Below the pieces are notes generated by a model that was not told the origin of the DNA, made no database searches, and worked only from the letters and a program-made list of their open reading frames with translations. The translations under genes and the position numbers were made by a program. Shown here piece by piece: positions 35,356 to 43,836 of a stretch of 64,000 nucleotides of DNA (within the stretch, counting starts at the first letter, position 1; every line of letters starts with the position of its first letter). The DNA lies in assembly GCF_002300165.1 (NCBI RefSeq), contig NZ_MLCE01000026.1, forward strand, positions 295,674 to 359,673. Direction: 5' to 3'. This DNA comes from Streptomyces sp. Tue6028 (GTDB lineage Bacteria; Actinomycetota; Actinomycetes; Streptomycetales; Streptomycetaceae).

Positions 35356-35413
35356 CCGGCGCGGCGTACTGTGATGTCGGGCGAGGTTCGGAGGCGGCAC
35401 GGGGGACAGCACG

Positions 35414-37681
35414 ATGACCGAGTACGACGGGGACCATCTCGACTTCCGGGGCGGGAACTTCACGGGTCCCTTCACGGCGAAGGCCGAATTCCACGAGCAC
35501 GGGCCGGCGCCCACCGCGCTGGACGCGCTGCCCATGCGGGTCGGCGGCTTCACCGGCCGGGACAGCGAGCTGCGGGTGCTGCTGGACGTGCTGGCCCCGT
35601 CCAAGTCCGGCGGTCCCGCGACGGTCGTCGTCACCGCCGTGTCGGGGCTCGGCGGCATCGGCAAGACCGCGCTCGCGGTGGAGGCGGCGCACCAGGCGTG
35701 CGAGCGGGGCTGGTTTCCCGGCGGAGTGCTCTTCGTCGACCTGCACGGATACGACTACAACGAGGAATCCGTCAGCGCCGAACAGGCCCTGGAGGCTCTG
35801 CTGCGGGCCCTGGGCACCGCGTCCCAGCACATCCCGAGCAGGGCGGAGGAGCGGGCCGCGCTGTACCGTTCGGCGCTGGCCGAGCGGGCCCGCGAGCGGG
35901 GCCCGATGCTGATCCTGGCCGACAACGTCGGCCTGTCCGAGCAGGTGCGGTTCCTCCTTCCCGGCGGCGGCGTCAACCACCGCCTCCTGGTGACCTCCCG
36001 CGAACGTCTGCCCCAGCACGGGGCCAGACTCCTGCCGCTGGACGAGCTGACCCCCCGGGCCGCGTTCGACCTCCTCGACCGGGCCCTGAGGCTGGCGGAT
36101 CCCCACGACCACCGGATCCGTCACGAGGCCGCGGCCGCCGAGGAGCTCGCCTCCCTCTGCAAGCACCTGCCACTCGCCCTCCAGATCGCGGCCGCCCGCC
36201 TGGCACTGGACCGGTCGAAGCCGGTCGCCGAACTCACGGCCGAACTGACCGAGCTACGGGACCCGCTCGCCCTCGACGACGGCGAACGCAGTGTCCGCGC
36301 CGCCTTCGAACTGTCCTACCGCCGGCTGTCGCCCGAGCAGACCCGCCTCCTCGGACTGCTCGCGCTCGCGCCCGGACCCGAAGTCACCACACAGGTCGTC
36401 AACGCGCTGATCGGCGCCGAGAGCCCACCGGCGCGGACCCTGGAGGCACTGGCTCGCGCCCATCTCGTCGAACAGGGCACCCAGCGCGGCCGATGGCGGC
36501 TGCACGACCTCGTGAAGGCGTTCGGGATCGACGTGGTGAAGCGGGACCCGGCGCTCGCGGAGGAGGGCGAAGCGGCCCGCTCGCGGGTGCTCGCGTTCTT
36601 CTGCCGGTGGACGGAGGCCGCCGACGCCCGGCTGCGCTGGCTGGACGGAATGCCGGAGCCCGAACTGTTCGCCGACCGGGCAGCGGCGCTGGAGTGGCTG
36701 GACGAGCAGCGGGCCGGACTGGTGGCGGCCGTGCAGTGGGCGCAGGAGGAGCGGTACGCCGCCGCGGCGGTACGGCTGGCCGAACTGCTGGCCGTCTACC
36801 TGGACTGGCGGCGCCACTTCGACGACCTGATCGTGGTGAGCAGCGCCGCCCAGCAGGCCGCGGAACACGCCGGGGAACACCGCAGCGAGGCCGCCGCCTG
36901 GAGCAATCTGGGCAACGCCCTCGGCGGCGCGGGCCGGGCGGCGGACGCCATCGAGGCCCTCACCCACGCCCGGCAGCGCTATCAGCTGGCCGGCGACCGG
37001 CACGGCGAGGCGATCGCCTTGAGCAGCCTCGGAGCGGCCCTGCGCGACGAGGGCCGCTCCGCGGACGCGATCGACGCGCTCAACAGCGCTCTCGCGCTGT
37101 ACCAGCTCACGGCCGGGGACCGGCACCGCGAGGCCATCGCCTGGACCACCCTCGGTCTCGCGCTGGCCCAGGACGGCCGCGCGGAGGCGGCCATCAACGC
37201 CCACACCCGCAGCCAGGGACTGTTCAGGGCGACCGGGGACCGCCACCGCGAGGGCATCGCCTGCAACAACCTCGGCAGCGCGCTGATGCAGGCGGGACGC
37301 GTGCGGGAGGCGATCGAGTCGTACCGCAGTGCCGTGGGGATCTACCAGGAGTTCGAGGACTGGTACCGGACCGGCCGGGCCCTGGAGAACCTCGCGCGGG
37401 CCCAGGGAGCGGCGGGCGCCCCCCACCAGGCGCGCGACTGCTGGCTCCGGGCCGCCCGGGCCTTCACCGAGGCCGACGCCCCCGACCGGGCCGCGCGGGC
37501 TCTCGCCGAGGCCGAGGTGCCGGTGCCGGCACCGGCCGAATCCGGCTGGGGATACCCGCACGCGACCGGCCTGCTGCTCCCGTACCTGCCGGGCGTCTCA
37601 GCCCTTGACCGCACCCCCCAGCGCGAATCCTCCGCCGAGGCGGCGGGCGACGAGTACGTACAGGAGCAGGACCGGCGTTGA
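35414..37681 (+). CDS. NLR-like NB-ARC / TPR protein with an N-terminal short motif
   Basis: The 755-residue STAND NTPase carries an N-terminal motif at residues 4-23 (YDGDHLDFRGGNFTGPFTAK). A NB-ARC domain follows: Walker A SGLGGIGKTAL near residue 80, Walker B MLILADNVG, sensor LLVTSRERL, winged helix with WRLHDLVKAFG. About seven TPR-type repeats then span 480-700 (AWSNLGNALGGAGRAADAIEAL, ...). AfsR-like and bacterial NLR proteins share this layout; no DNA-binding domain is present. The N-terminal motif matches the C-terminus of the nucleosidase at 42893, so this protein may recruit that effector. The 3' end overlaps the convergent sugar permease by 84 bases. Trigger unknown. Confidence 0.88.
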   Translation: MTEYDGDHLDFRGGNFTGPFTAKAEFHEHGPAPTALDALPMRVGGFTGRDSELRVLLDVLAPSKSGGPATVVVTAVSGLGGIGKTALAVEAAHQACERGWFPGGVLFVDLHGYDYNEESVSAEQALEALLRALGTASQHIPSRAEERAALYRSALAERARERGPMLILADNVGLSEQVRFLLPGGGVNHRLLVTSRERLPQHGARLLPLDELTPRAAFDLLDRALRLADPHDHRIRHEAAAAEELASLCKHLPLALQIAAARLALDRSKPVAELTAELTELRDPLALDDGERSVRAAFELSYRRLSPEQTRLLGLLALAPGPEVTTQVVNALIGAESPPARTLEALARAHLVEQGTQRGRWRLHDLVKAFGIDVVKRDPALAEEGEAARSRVLAFFCRWTEAADARLRWLDGMPEPELFADRAAALEWLDEQRAGLVAAVQWAQEERYAAAAVRLAELLAVYLDWRRHFDDLIVVSSAAQQAAEHAGEHRSEAAAWSNLGNALGGAGRAADAIEALTHARQRYQLAGDRHGEAIALSSLGAALRDEGRSADAIDALNSALALYQLTAGDRHREAIAWTTLGLALAQDGRAEAAINAHTRSQGLFRATGDRHREGIACNNLGSALMQAGRVREAIESYRSAVGIYQEFEDWYRTGRALENLARAQGAAGAPHQARDCWLRAARAFTEADAPDRAARALAEAEVPVPAPAESGWGYPHATGLLLPYLPGVSALDRTPQRESSAEAAGDEYVQEQDRR

Positions 37682-38485
37682 GTAGATGATCGAGAACGCC
37701 GCCAGCTGCCCGTACACCACCATGCCGCGGTTGCCGAAGAACTCGTTGATGCTCACGGACGCCGGCATCTGGTCCGGTGTCAGCAGCAGCATGAAGGGGA
37801 CGAAGAAGTTCCCCCACATCATGACGAAGGAGAAGACCGTCACGACGGCCACGCCCGGACCCATCAGCGGCAGCACGATCCGCACCAGGGACTGGAGGGA
37901 GGACGCCCCGTCCGTCCAGGCCGCCTCCTCCAGCTCCTTCGGCACCCCGTCCATGAAGTTCTTCATCAGCCAGATGGCGAAAGGCAGTTGGGAGGCGGCG
38001 AAGAAGTAGATCGTGCCCTGCATGGTGTCGATCAGATTCACCTGCACGAACAGCGCGTACACCGGAACCATGATCGCCGTGATCGGCAGGCTCGTCGCGA
38101 AGAGGATCGTCAGGAGGAACGGGCGGTTCAGACGCGAGCGGAAACGCGACAGCGGGTAGGCCGCCAGCGCCGCGCACACCACGGTGAGCAGGGTGCCTCC
38201 GCCGCACAGGATCAGGCTGTTGAGCAGGGGGGTGAAGGTGATGTCCGGTTTCAGGACGGCGTCGAAGTTGGACAGGGTGAGGCCGTCCGGCGCCTTCACC
38301 CGCAGATCGGCGTGCGCGTCCAGCGAGGACAGGACCACCCAGGCCAGCGGCAGCGAGAACGCCGCCGCCACGACGAGGAGCCCGGCGTCCGCGGCCAGCC
38401 TCCTGCCCGTCCGGCGCGACTTGAGGGTCACACCCCGCCCGGTGGGACGCGACTTGAGCGTCGTCCCGCGGGTCAGTACGGCCAT
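37598..38485 (-). CDS. Carbohydrate ABC transporter permease (MalG-like)
   Basis: The 295-residue inner-membrane permease has six helices and the EAA loop EEAAWTDGASSLQSLVRIVLPLMGPG, which contacts the ATPase. The N-terminus duplicates a TLKSRxTGR unit. It is the last gene of the binding protein-permease-permease operon. No ATPase gene is linked; a shared MsiK-type ATPase elsewhere is usual in streptomycetes. Its 3' end overlaps the end of the NB-ARC gene on the other strand. Confidence 0.94.
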   Translation of the reverse strand: MAVLTRGTTLKSRPTGRGVTLKSRRTGRRLAADAGLLVVAAAFSLPLAWVVLSSLDAHADLRVKAPDGLTLSNFDAVLKPDITFTPLLNSLILCGGGTLLTVVCAALAAYPLSRFRSRLNRPFLLTILFATSLPITAIMVPVYALFVQVNLIDTMQGTIYFFAASQLPFAIWLMKNFMDGVPKELEEAAWTDGASSLQSLVRIVLPLMGPGVAVVTVFSFVMMWGNFFVPFMLLLTPDQMPASVSINEFFGNRGMVVYGQLAAFSIIYSTPVLLLYVLVARRLGGGFALGGAVKG

Positions 38486-38486
38486 C

Positions 38487-39419
38487 TCACACCTCCGTCC
38501 GCAGCAGGCGCATGTAGATCAGCGAGAACAGCGAGCCCACCACCAGGAGCAGCAGCGCCACCGCCGTCCCGTACCCGATCATGCTCTTCTGGAAGGCCTG
38601 CTCGTACATGAACAGCGGGAGGGTCTGGCTGCGGTTGCCCGGGCCGCCGCGCGTCATCACCCAGATCAACCCGAAGACGGACAGCGTCTGCAGGGTGTTG
38701 AGCATCAGGTTCGTGCCGATGGAGCGACGGATCATCGGCAGGGTGATGTGCCACAGGCGCCGCCAGCCACCGGCCCCGTCGACCTCGGCGGCCTCCGTGA
38801 TCTCCTTCGGGATCTCGTTCAGGGCGGCCGAGTAGACCAGCATCGAGAAGGCCGTCCCGCGCCATACGTTGGCGAAGGACACCGCGAGGATCGGCAGGGT
38901 GAACATCCAGTTCTGGGTGGGGAGATGGAGCCAGTCGAGGATGGCGTTCAGCGTCCCCTCGCGGCGGAAGAAGGCGTACAGCAGGAATCCCGCCACCACC
39001 TCCGGCAGCACCCAGGCCGTGATGACGATCCCGCCGACCACGGTGCGGACGGGCTTGGACGCACGCTGCATGAGCGAGGCGAGCGCCAGACCCAGCGTGT
39101 TCTGGCCGAGCAGCGACGACACCACGGTGAACACCAGCGTCAGCCAGACGGCGTTGCGGAACGCGTCGTCCCGGAACGCCGCACGGAAGTTCTCCAGGCC
39201 GACGAAGGACGACTGGGCCTGGCCGGTGAGCTGGAGGTCGGTGAAGGCGATGTACGCGCAGTAGGCGATCGGGCCGGCGAGGAAGAGCAGCAGCAGGACG
39301 ACGGCCGGGGCGAGCGGCAGGGCGCGGGTCAGGGAGCGCAGGAGACCTCCCCGGCGCACGGGGGCGGACGTCTTGCCCACCGTGCCGACCGGGGACGCCG
39401 TGTGCGTACCGACGCTCAC
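38487..39419 (-). CDS. Carbohydrate ABC transporter permease (MalF-like)
   Basis: The 310-residue permease has six or more helices, a periplasm-type loop, and the EAA motif ITEAAEVDGAGGWRRLWHITLPMIRR. It ends one base before the next start and overlaps the upstream binding-protein stop by four bases (ATGA). Confidence 0.94.
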   Translation of the reverse strand: MSVGTHTASPVGTVGKTSAPVRRGGLLRSLTRALPLAPAVVLLLLFLAGPIAYCAYIAFTDLQLTGQAQSSFVGLENFRAAFRDDAFRNAVWLTLVFTVVSSLLGQNTLGLALASLMQRASKPVRTVVGGIVITAWVLPEVVAGFLLYAFFRREGTLNAILDWLHLPTQNWMFTLPILAVSFANVWRGTAFSMLVYSAALNEIPKEITEAAEVDGAGGWRRLWHITLPMIRRSIGTNLMLNTLQTLSVFGLIWVMTRGGPGNRSQTLPLFMYEQAFQKSMIGYGTAVALLLLVVGSLFSLIYMRLLRTEV

Positions 39420-40786
39420 TTCTCGATCACTTGGTTGTCGGTGGCCGACTTCAGTTCCTCGTCGTAGCCGCTCGCCGCCTTGTCGACCGAACTGTCACCC
39501 GTGGTGACGCTCTCCATGGCCTCCTGGATGGCGGTCGAGACCTTCGGGTACGCCGGGTACGCGGGCCGGTAGTGCGTGCTCGCGACCAGGTCGGTGAAGA
39601 ACTTGATGCCGGGCTGAGCCTGCACGTAGGCGGGGTCGGCGGCGACGTCCTTGCGCACCGCGATACCGGAGTTGGCGATGTACCACTTCTGGGCGTTGGC
39701 CTTGGTCTGCATCGTCTCGATGAACTTGAACGCCAGGTCGGGGTTGGCCGCCTTGGCCGGGATCGACCAGGTCCAGCCGCCCGACATGCTCACCTTGCCC
39801 GGTGCCTGGCCGTGCTGGGTGGGCATGTAGGCGAGGCCGAGATTCTGGGACCACTCGGGCCATTCGTGCCCGGCCCCCTTCAGCCAGTCCTGCGGGAGCC
39901 AGCTGCCGTCGAGGTTGATGCCGAGTTTGCCCTTGGGCAGCAGTTCGCCGCGGATCCGGGTCTGGATGTTGGGGTCCAGGGCGTCGGGGACGTCGAGGCC
40001 GAGCTTCTCCTTGTAGACCGTCTCCACGAAGCCGAGGGAGTCCTTGAAGGCCTGGCCGGAGGCGATCCACTTCTTCGAGGCGGAGTCGTACAGAGGGTCG
40101 GACTGTCCGTCGCCCGTCCCGTACAGCAGCATCTCGAAGCCCTGCATGGTGGCCGCCTCACCGGCGGGTTTGCCGGTGTAGACGTTCAGGGGTGTGACGC
40201 CGGGGACCTTCTTCTTGATGGTGCGCGCGGCGGAGAGGACGTCGTCCCACGTCTTCGGCTGCCAGTCCTCGGGCAGGCCCGCCTTCTTGAATATCCCCTT
40301 GTCGAACCAGAGGCCGCGGGTGTCCGTGCCGTCCGGGACGCCGTACGTCTTGCCGTCCTGCGCCTTCGCCGCCGCCTTCGCGGTGTCGATGAACTGGCCC
40401 CAGTCGGACCACTTGTCGAGGTAGGGGTCGAGGGGCTTCAAGTACCCGCTCGTGATGTCGGAGTTGATGAGGAAGGTGTCCTCGTAGACCAGGTCGGGGG
40501 CCGTCTTGGGCGATCTGAGCATCTGCTGGAGCTTGGTGTAGTACTCCGAGTCCGGGGCCTTGATCGGGACGAGCTCGACCTTCTTGCCGGGGTTGGCCTT
40601 CTCGAACTGCTTCTTCATGTCGGCCAGGTAGGTGTCCATCACCCGGACCGAGTTGTCGGTCGACTGTTTGAAGGAGATCTTCACGGTGTCGGGGTCACTC
40701 CCCGACCCGGATCCGCATGCGGTGAGTGTGGTGGCGGCGAGCACTGTCGCGAGCAGAAGTGGGGCGGCGGTGGGGCGCACGGGCAC
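39416..40786 (-). CDS. Sugar-binding lipoprotein of an ABC transporter
   Basis: The 456-residue extracellular solute-binding protein has a lipoprotein signal ending LTACGSGSG (lipobox LTAC). The mature part is typical family 1 (FKQSTDNSVRVMDTYLADMKKQFEKANPGKKVELVPI..., DLVYEDTFL, TPLNVYTG). It captures a carbohydrate for the two permeases. The substrate cannot be told. GTAGGAGG-type site precedes the GTG/ATG start. Confidence 0.94.
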   Translation of the reverse strand: MPVRPTAAPLLLATVLAATTLTACGSGSGSDPDTVKISFKQSTDNSVRVMDTYLADMKKQFEKANPGKKVELVPIKAPDSEYYTKLQQMLRSPKTAPDLVYEDTFLINSDITSGYLKPLDPYLDKWSDWGQFIDTAKAAAKAQDGKTYGVPDGTDTRGLWFDKGIFKKAGLPEDWQPKTWDDVLSAARTIKKKVPGVTPLNVYTGKPAGEAATMQGFEMLLYGTGDGQSDPLYDSASKKWIASGQAFKDSLGFVETVYKEKLGLDVPDALDPNIQTRIRGELLPKGKLGINLDGSWLPQDWLKGAGHEWPEWSQNLGLAYMPTQHGQAPGKVSMSGGWTWSIPAKAANPDLAFKFIETMQTKANAQKWYIANSGIAVRKDVAADPAYVQAQPGIKFFTDLVASTHYRPAYPAYPKVSTAIQEAMESVTTGDSSVDKAASGYDEELKSATDNQVIEK

Positions 40787-40839
40787 GACCTCCTACTGAC
40801 CGACATCGTTGTCGGGCGAGCCGAGTTGTCTGCTCGGTG

Positions 40840-40869
40840 AACTTAGGAGGTGTGCGTATGTCAGGTCAA
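40840..40869 (-). promoter_or_regulatory. Promoter of the sugar ABC operon
   Basis: Reading the minus strand, TTGACC (40869-40864) and TAAGTT (40845-40840) are 18 bases apart. The -35 overlaps the stop codon of the second NB-ARC gene. A small inverted repeat CCGAG-CTCGG at 40821-40837 lies just downstream as a candidate operator. Confidence 0.6.
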
Positions 40870-42852
40870 TGACCTTGCGGCGGCTCGGGCTTGGGCGGCT
40901 TCCTCCGGTGCGCCGGCTCGGGTGAGGGCTCCGGCGGCTTGGAGGTAGTACGCGCGGGCCGCCGTGGGCATATCTGCACCTTCGTACATGCGGGCGAGAT
41001 TCAGCGAGGTCCGGCCCGCTCCTTCCCAGTCCGTGAACTCCAGATACATGCGGAGGGCCGTCTCACACGCCTCGATCGCCTCGTCCCAGCGCATCGCCTC
41101 CTGCAAGGCCGATCCGAGGCCGGCCCATGCCATGGCTTCGCCAGGCAGGTCGTCGACGGCATGGTGCAGATGGCACGCGCGGGAGTAGGCGTCGATCGCC
41201 TCAGTAAGACGACCCACGTCCTGAAGGGTGTTGCCAAGGTTGTGGGAGGCTGCGGCTTCGCCGCTGACGAAGCCCGTGGCGTGGTGCAGATCGCGGGCGT
41301 GGGTGAGGGCCTCGGCTGCCTCCGGCGACCGGCCGAGGTCTGCCAGGGTGAGCCCGATGTTGTTCCAAGCGCTGGCTGTACCGTGCGGGTCGTCGGTGGT
41401 CTCGTAGAGGTCACGTGCGTCTGTGTGGGCGTCCATTGCCTCCGTCAGCTGATTGAGCTCTCGCAGGGCGAAACCGAGACTGTTGAGGATGCGTGCTTCG
41501 GCGATCCGGTCGCCGGTCCGCCGAGCCGCGGCGCGTGCGGGGCGGCTCATGGCGATCCACTCGACGCAGTCCCTACGCCAGTTCAGTCCGTAGTCCATGA
41601 GATGCAGTGTCAATCGGACCGTTTGGTCGGCATGGCGCCCCTTTTCCGACCACTGAACCGAGGCCACCAGGGCCGCCCGCTCCGCATCGAGCCAGGCCAG
41701 CGCCTCATGCCGGGTCGTGAAATGCTCGGGCGTCGCACCCGGGGGGCGCTTCCGCAACAGGGCATCGGCGTCCCGTGCCCATCGGCAGTAGAACTCCAGC
41801 AACCGGTCGCGAGCGGCCTCGCCTTCCTCCCTCAGGGCAGTGGAGCTCACCGCTGCCGCCGCCCCGTAGTCGCGCACCAGGTCGTGCAGCCTCCACCGCA
41901 CACCGCCGTCCGTCGGTGCGGGCGTGACGAGGTGTGAGGCGGCCAGTTCCTCCAGCAGCGCGAGCGTGCGGTCGGTGGGGAGGTCGGCCAGCGCGACCGC
42001 GGCGTGCGTACCGACCTCCGCCGTGGGCGCGAGGGTGAGCAGGCGCAGCAACCTCGCCTGGTCCGGCGGAAGTTGCCCGTACGCCGAGTCGAAGATCGGC
42101 CGTACTCCCAGCGTCGCGGTCCGGTCGCCGGTTTCCCGGAGGTCGTCCACGAGCGAGGCGATGCTGCGGTACCGGCGTTTGCGCAGCATGCCGACGACGA
42201 TGCGGAGGGCGAGCGGGTGGTGACCGCACACCGCGGCGAGCGCGGCGACGGCCTCGGGTTCGTGGGCGGGCCGGTCGTCCAGTTCGTCGCTGAGGCGCAG
42301 CGCCTTGTCGACGAGGTCGGCCGCCGCCGCGGGTTCGAGGACGTCGAGGTCGATGAGCCGGGCCGGGAGATCCGTCAGCCGGTTGCGGGAAGTGATCAGT
42401 ACGCGATGGTGATCGGTTCCGGGCATGAGCGGCGTGAGCTGTTCCGGGTCGGAGGCGTTGTCCAGGAGCAGCAGGGTCGGGTCGCGCCGCTGTGCGAGCA
42501 GGGTGCGGTACAGGGCGTATTGCGCCGACGGTGTCTGGGGAAGGTCGGAGCCCCGCACCCCGAGCCCGTCCAGCAGTGCGAGCAGTGCTTGGTCGGCCGT
42601 CACCGGATCGGGGTCGTAGCCCCGGAAGTCCACGAACAGGGTTCCACCCGGGAACCAGCCGTGCCTGAGCGCCTTGTGCGCGGCGGACAGCGCCAGCGAC
42701 GTCTTGCCGATGCCGCCCAGCCCGGACACCGCACAGATCACGACGGGCAGGTCGGACTCGGCGGCCGGGTCCAGAACCCGCAGCAGGCGGGCCAGGGGGG
42801 CATCCCGCCCGGTGAATCCCGCGGGCACGGCCGGAAGCGCAGCGGTCGCCAC
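40861..42852 (-). CDS. NLR-like NB-ARC / TPR protein, second locus
   Basis: The protein is about 663 residues if it starts at GTG 42852; no upstream start is well supported. It has Walker A SGLGGIGKTSLAL, Walker B TLLLLDNASD, sensor VLITSRNRL, the MHD-like WRLHDLVRDYG, and about six TPR repeats (ASAWNNIGLTLADLGRSPEAAEAL and similar). Alignment with the protein at 35414 begins at AVPAGFTGRD. The frame is open upstream to 43113, overlapping the nucleosidase gene, and is offset from it by +1. The two may be separate genes with a 40-base gap, or one fused gene broken by a frameshift or read by programmed shifting. Confidence 0.78.
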   Translation of the reverse strand: MATAALPAVPAGFTGRDAPLARLLRVLDPAAESDLPVVICAVSGLGGIGKTSLALSAAHKALRHGWFPGGTLFVDFRGYDPDPVTADQALLALLDGLGVRGSDLPQTPSAQYALYRTLLAQRRDPTLLLLDNASDPEQLTPLMPGTDHHRVLITSRNRLTDLPARLIDLDVLEPAAAADLVDKALRLSDELDDRPAHEPEAVAALAAVCGHHPLALRIVVGMLRKRRYRSIASLVDDLRETGDRTATLGVRPIFDSAYGQLPPDQARLLRLLTLAPTAEVGTHAAVALADLPTDRTLALLEELAASHLVTPAPTDGGVRWRLHDLVRDYGAAAAVSSTALREEGEAARDRLLEFYCRWARDADALLRKRPPGATPEHFTTRHEALAWLDAERAALVASVQWSEKGRHADQTVRLTLHLMDYGLNWRRDCVEWIAMSRPARAAARRTGDRIAEARILNSLGFALRELNQLTEAMDAHTDARDLYETTDDPHGTASAWNNIGLTLADLGRSPEAAEALTHARDLHHATGFVSGEAAASHNLGNTLQDVGRLTEAIDAYSRACHLHHAVDDLPGEAMAWAGLGSALQEAMRWDEAIEACETALRMYLEFTDWEGAGRTSLNLARMYEGADMPTAARAYYLQAAGALTRAGAPEEAAQARAAARSLT

Positions 42853-42892
42853 TGGGACCGGCCCGTGAACGCGGCCCGAGTTCGCCTTTGCC

Positions 42893-43765
42893 CTATCCCT
42901 GGTCCCCTCGTCCTCCGACCGACTTCGCCACGAACGGCCCGTGGAACGTGCTGCCCCGGAAGTCGAGGTGATCGCCGCCGTACCGGGAAGGGGGAAAGGG
43001 ACCCTCCTGGGAGCCGGAGTCGTCCGGGGTGCCCGGAGCGGTCGTGCGGTCGCGCAGGGGCCGGTGCTTGCGCAGGATCGCGACCATCGCCGCCGCGGCC
43101 TCGTCGGCGGCACGCGGCTGCGATCCCGACGCGTCGGCCGCCGCCTTCCCCACGTCGGCGTAGTCGCTGATCCCGCGAATCACGAGCGCGTCCAGCCGAT
43201 CGCTGAGGTGCGCCGCATGGGCGACCCCCGAGCCCTCCATCTCGATGGCGGCGGCGTCGTTGTAGTGGGCCCTGAGATGCTCGGCGACGTCCGACTTCGC
43301 GTCCGCCAGCACGACATCGCCGACGGCGATCGGTTTCAGGTGCACCTTGCCGCGCAGGGCGAACCGGGCGGCCTGTTCCAGGCGATGGGAGGAACGCCAG
43401 GCCTCGGGGCGGACGTGGAAGCCCTTGTCGGTCTGCTTGCCGCCGTGGATGCCGTACACCTTCGTGCCCACCACGACGTCGCCGATCCGGATGTCGTCCT
43501 TGAGGCCGCCCGCCACTCCCACGAACAGCAGCGCCTCGGGGCGCAGCCAGGCCACGATCCGCTCGGTGAGCACGGCCGCGTTCAGGGCGCCCTCGCCCAG
43601 CTCCGCCACGGCCACGTACCAAGGGGTGTCGGCGAGCCGGCCCCGCTCCACCCGCGTCCCCGCGGGATGTTCCAGTTCCTCCGCGTCCGAGAGCCGCCGG
43701 CGCACGGCCTCGTACTCGGACGGGAGTGCGGTGAGGACCACGACGGTGGGTTCTGTCTCCGGCAC
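42893..43765 (-). CDS. Purine nucleosidase-fold protein with C-terminal NLR-type motif
   Basis: The 290-residue protein has a PNP_UDP_1/MTAN-type domain at about residues 7-225: GVAGGLKDDIRIGDVVV, IEMEGSGVAHAA (substrate Glu) and VIRGISDYAD (general acid Asp), all conserved. Such domains depurinate nucleosides or nucleotides, and in conflict systems are proposed to deplete ATP or NAD-like molecules. Residues 262-281 (YGGDHLDFRGSTFHGPFVAK) match the N-terminus of the NB-ARC protein at 35414. GTG start 43765 lacks a good site and may be leaderless. It leads the second NB-ARC gene. Confidence 0.88.
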   Translation of the reverse strand: MPETEPTVVVLTALPSEYEAVRRRLSDAEELEHPAGTRVERGRLADTPWYVAVAELGEGALNAAVLTERIVAWLRPEALLFVGVAGGLKDDIRIGDVVVGTKVYGIHGGKQTDKGFHVRPEAWRSSHRLEQAARFALRGKVHLKPIAVGDVVLADAKSDVAEHLRAHYNDAAAIEMEGSGVAHAAHLSDRLDALVIRGISDYADVGKAAADASGSQPRAADEAAAAMVAILRKHRPLRDRTTAPGTPDDSGSQEGPFPPSRYGGDHLDFRGSTFHGPFVAKSVGGRGDQG

Positions 43766-43773
43766 ACTCTTAA

Positions 43774-43816
43774 GGTACTGCCAAGTCGCCTGCCCAGAAG
43801 GCGTGTTGGTGCTCGG
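43774..43816 (+). promoter_or_regulatory. Conserved element B in the nucleosidase / membrane gene divergent region
   Basis: Begins GGTACT, then GCCAAGTCGCCTG, CCCAG, GCGTGTTGG, ending CTCGG. It is the counterpart of element A at 35315, with the same order of blocks and one gap. It lies 21-63 bases before the GTG at 43837 and just upstream of the nucleosidase on the other strand. Confidence 0.7.
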
Positions 43817-43836
43817 AGGAGAAGGGGGAGGCGCAC

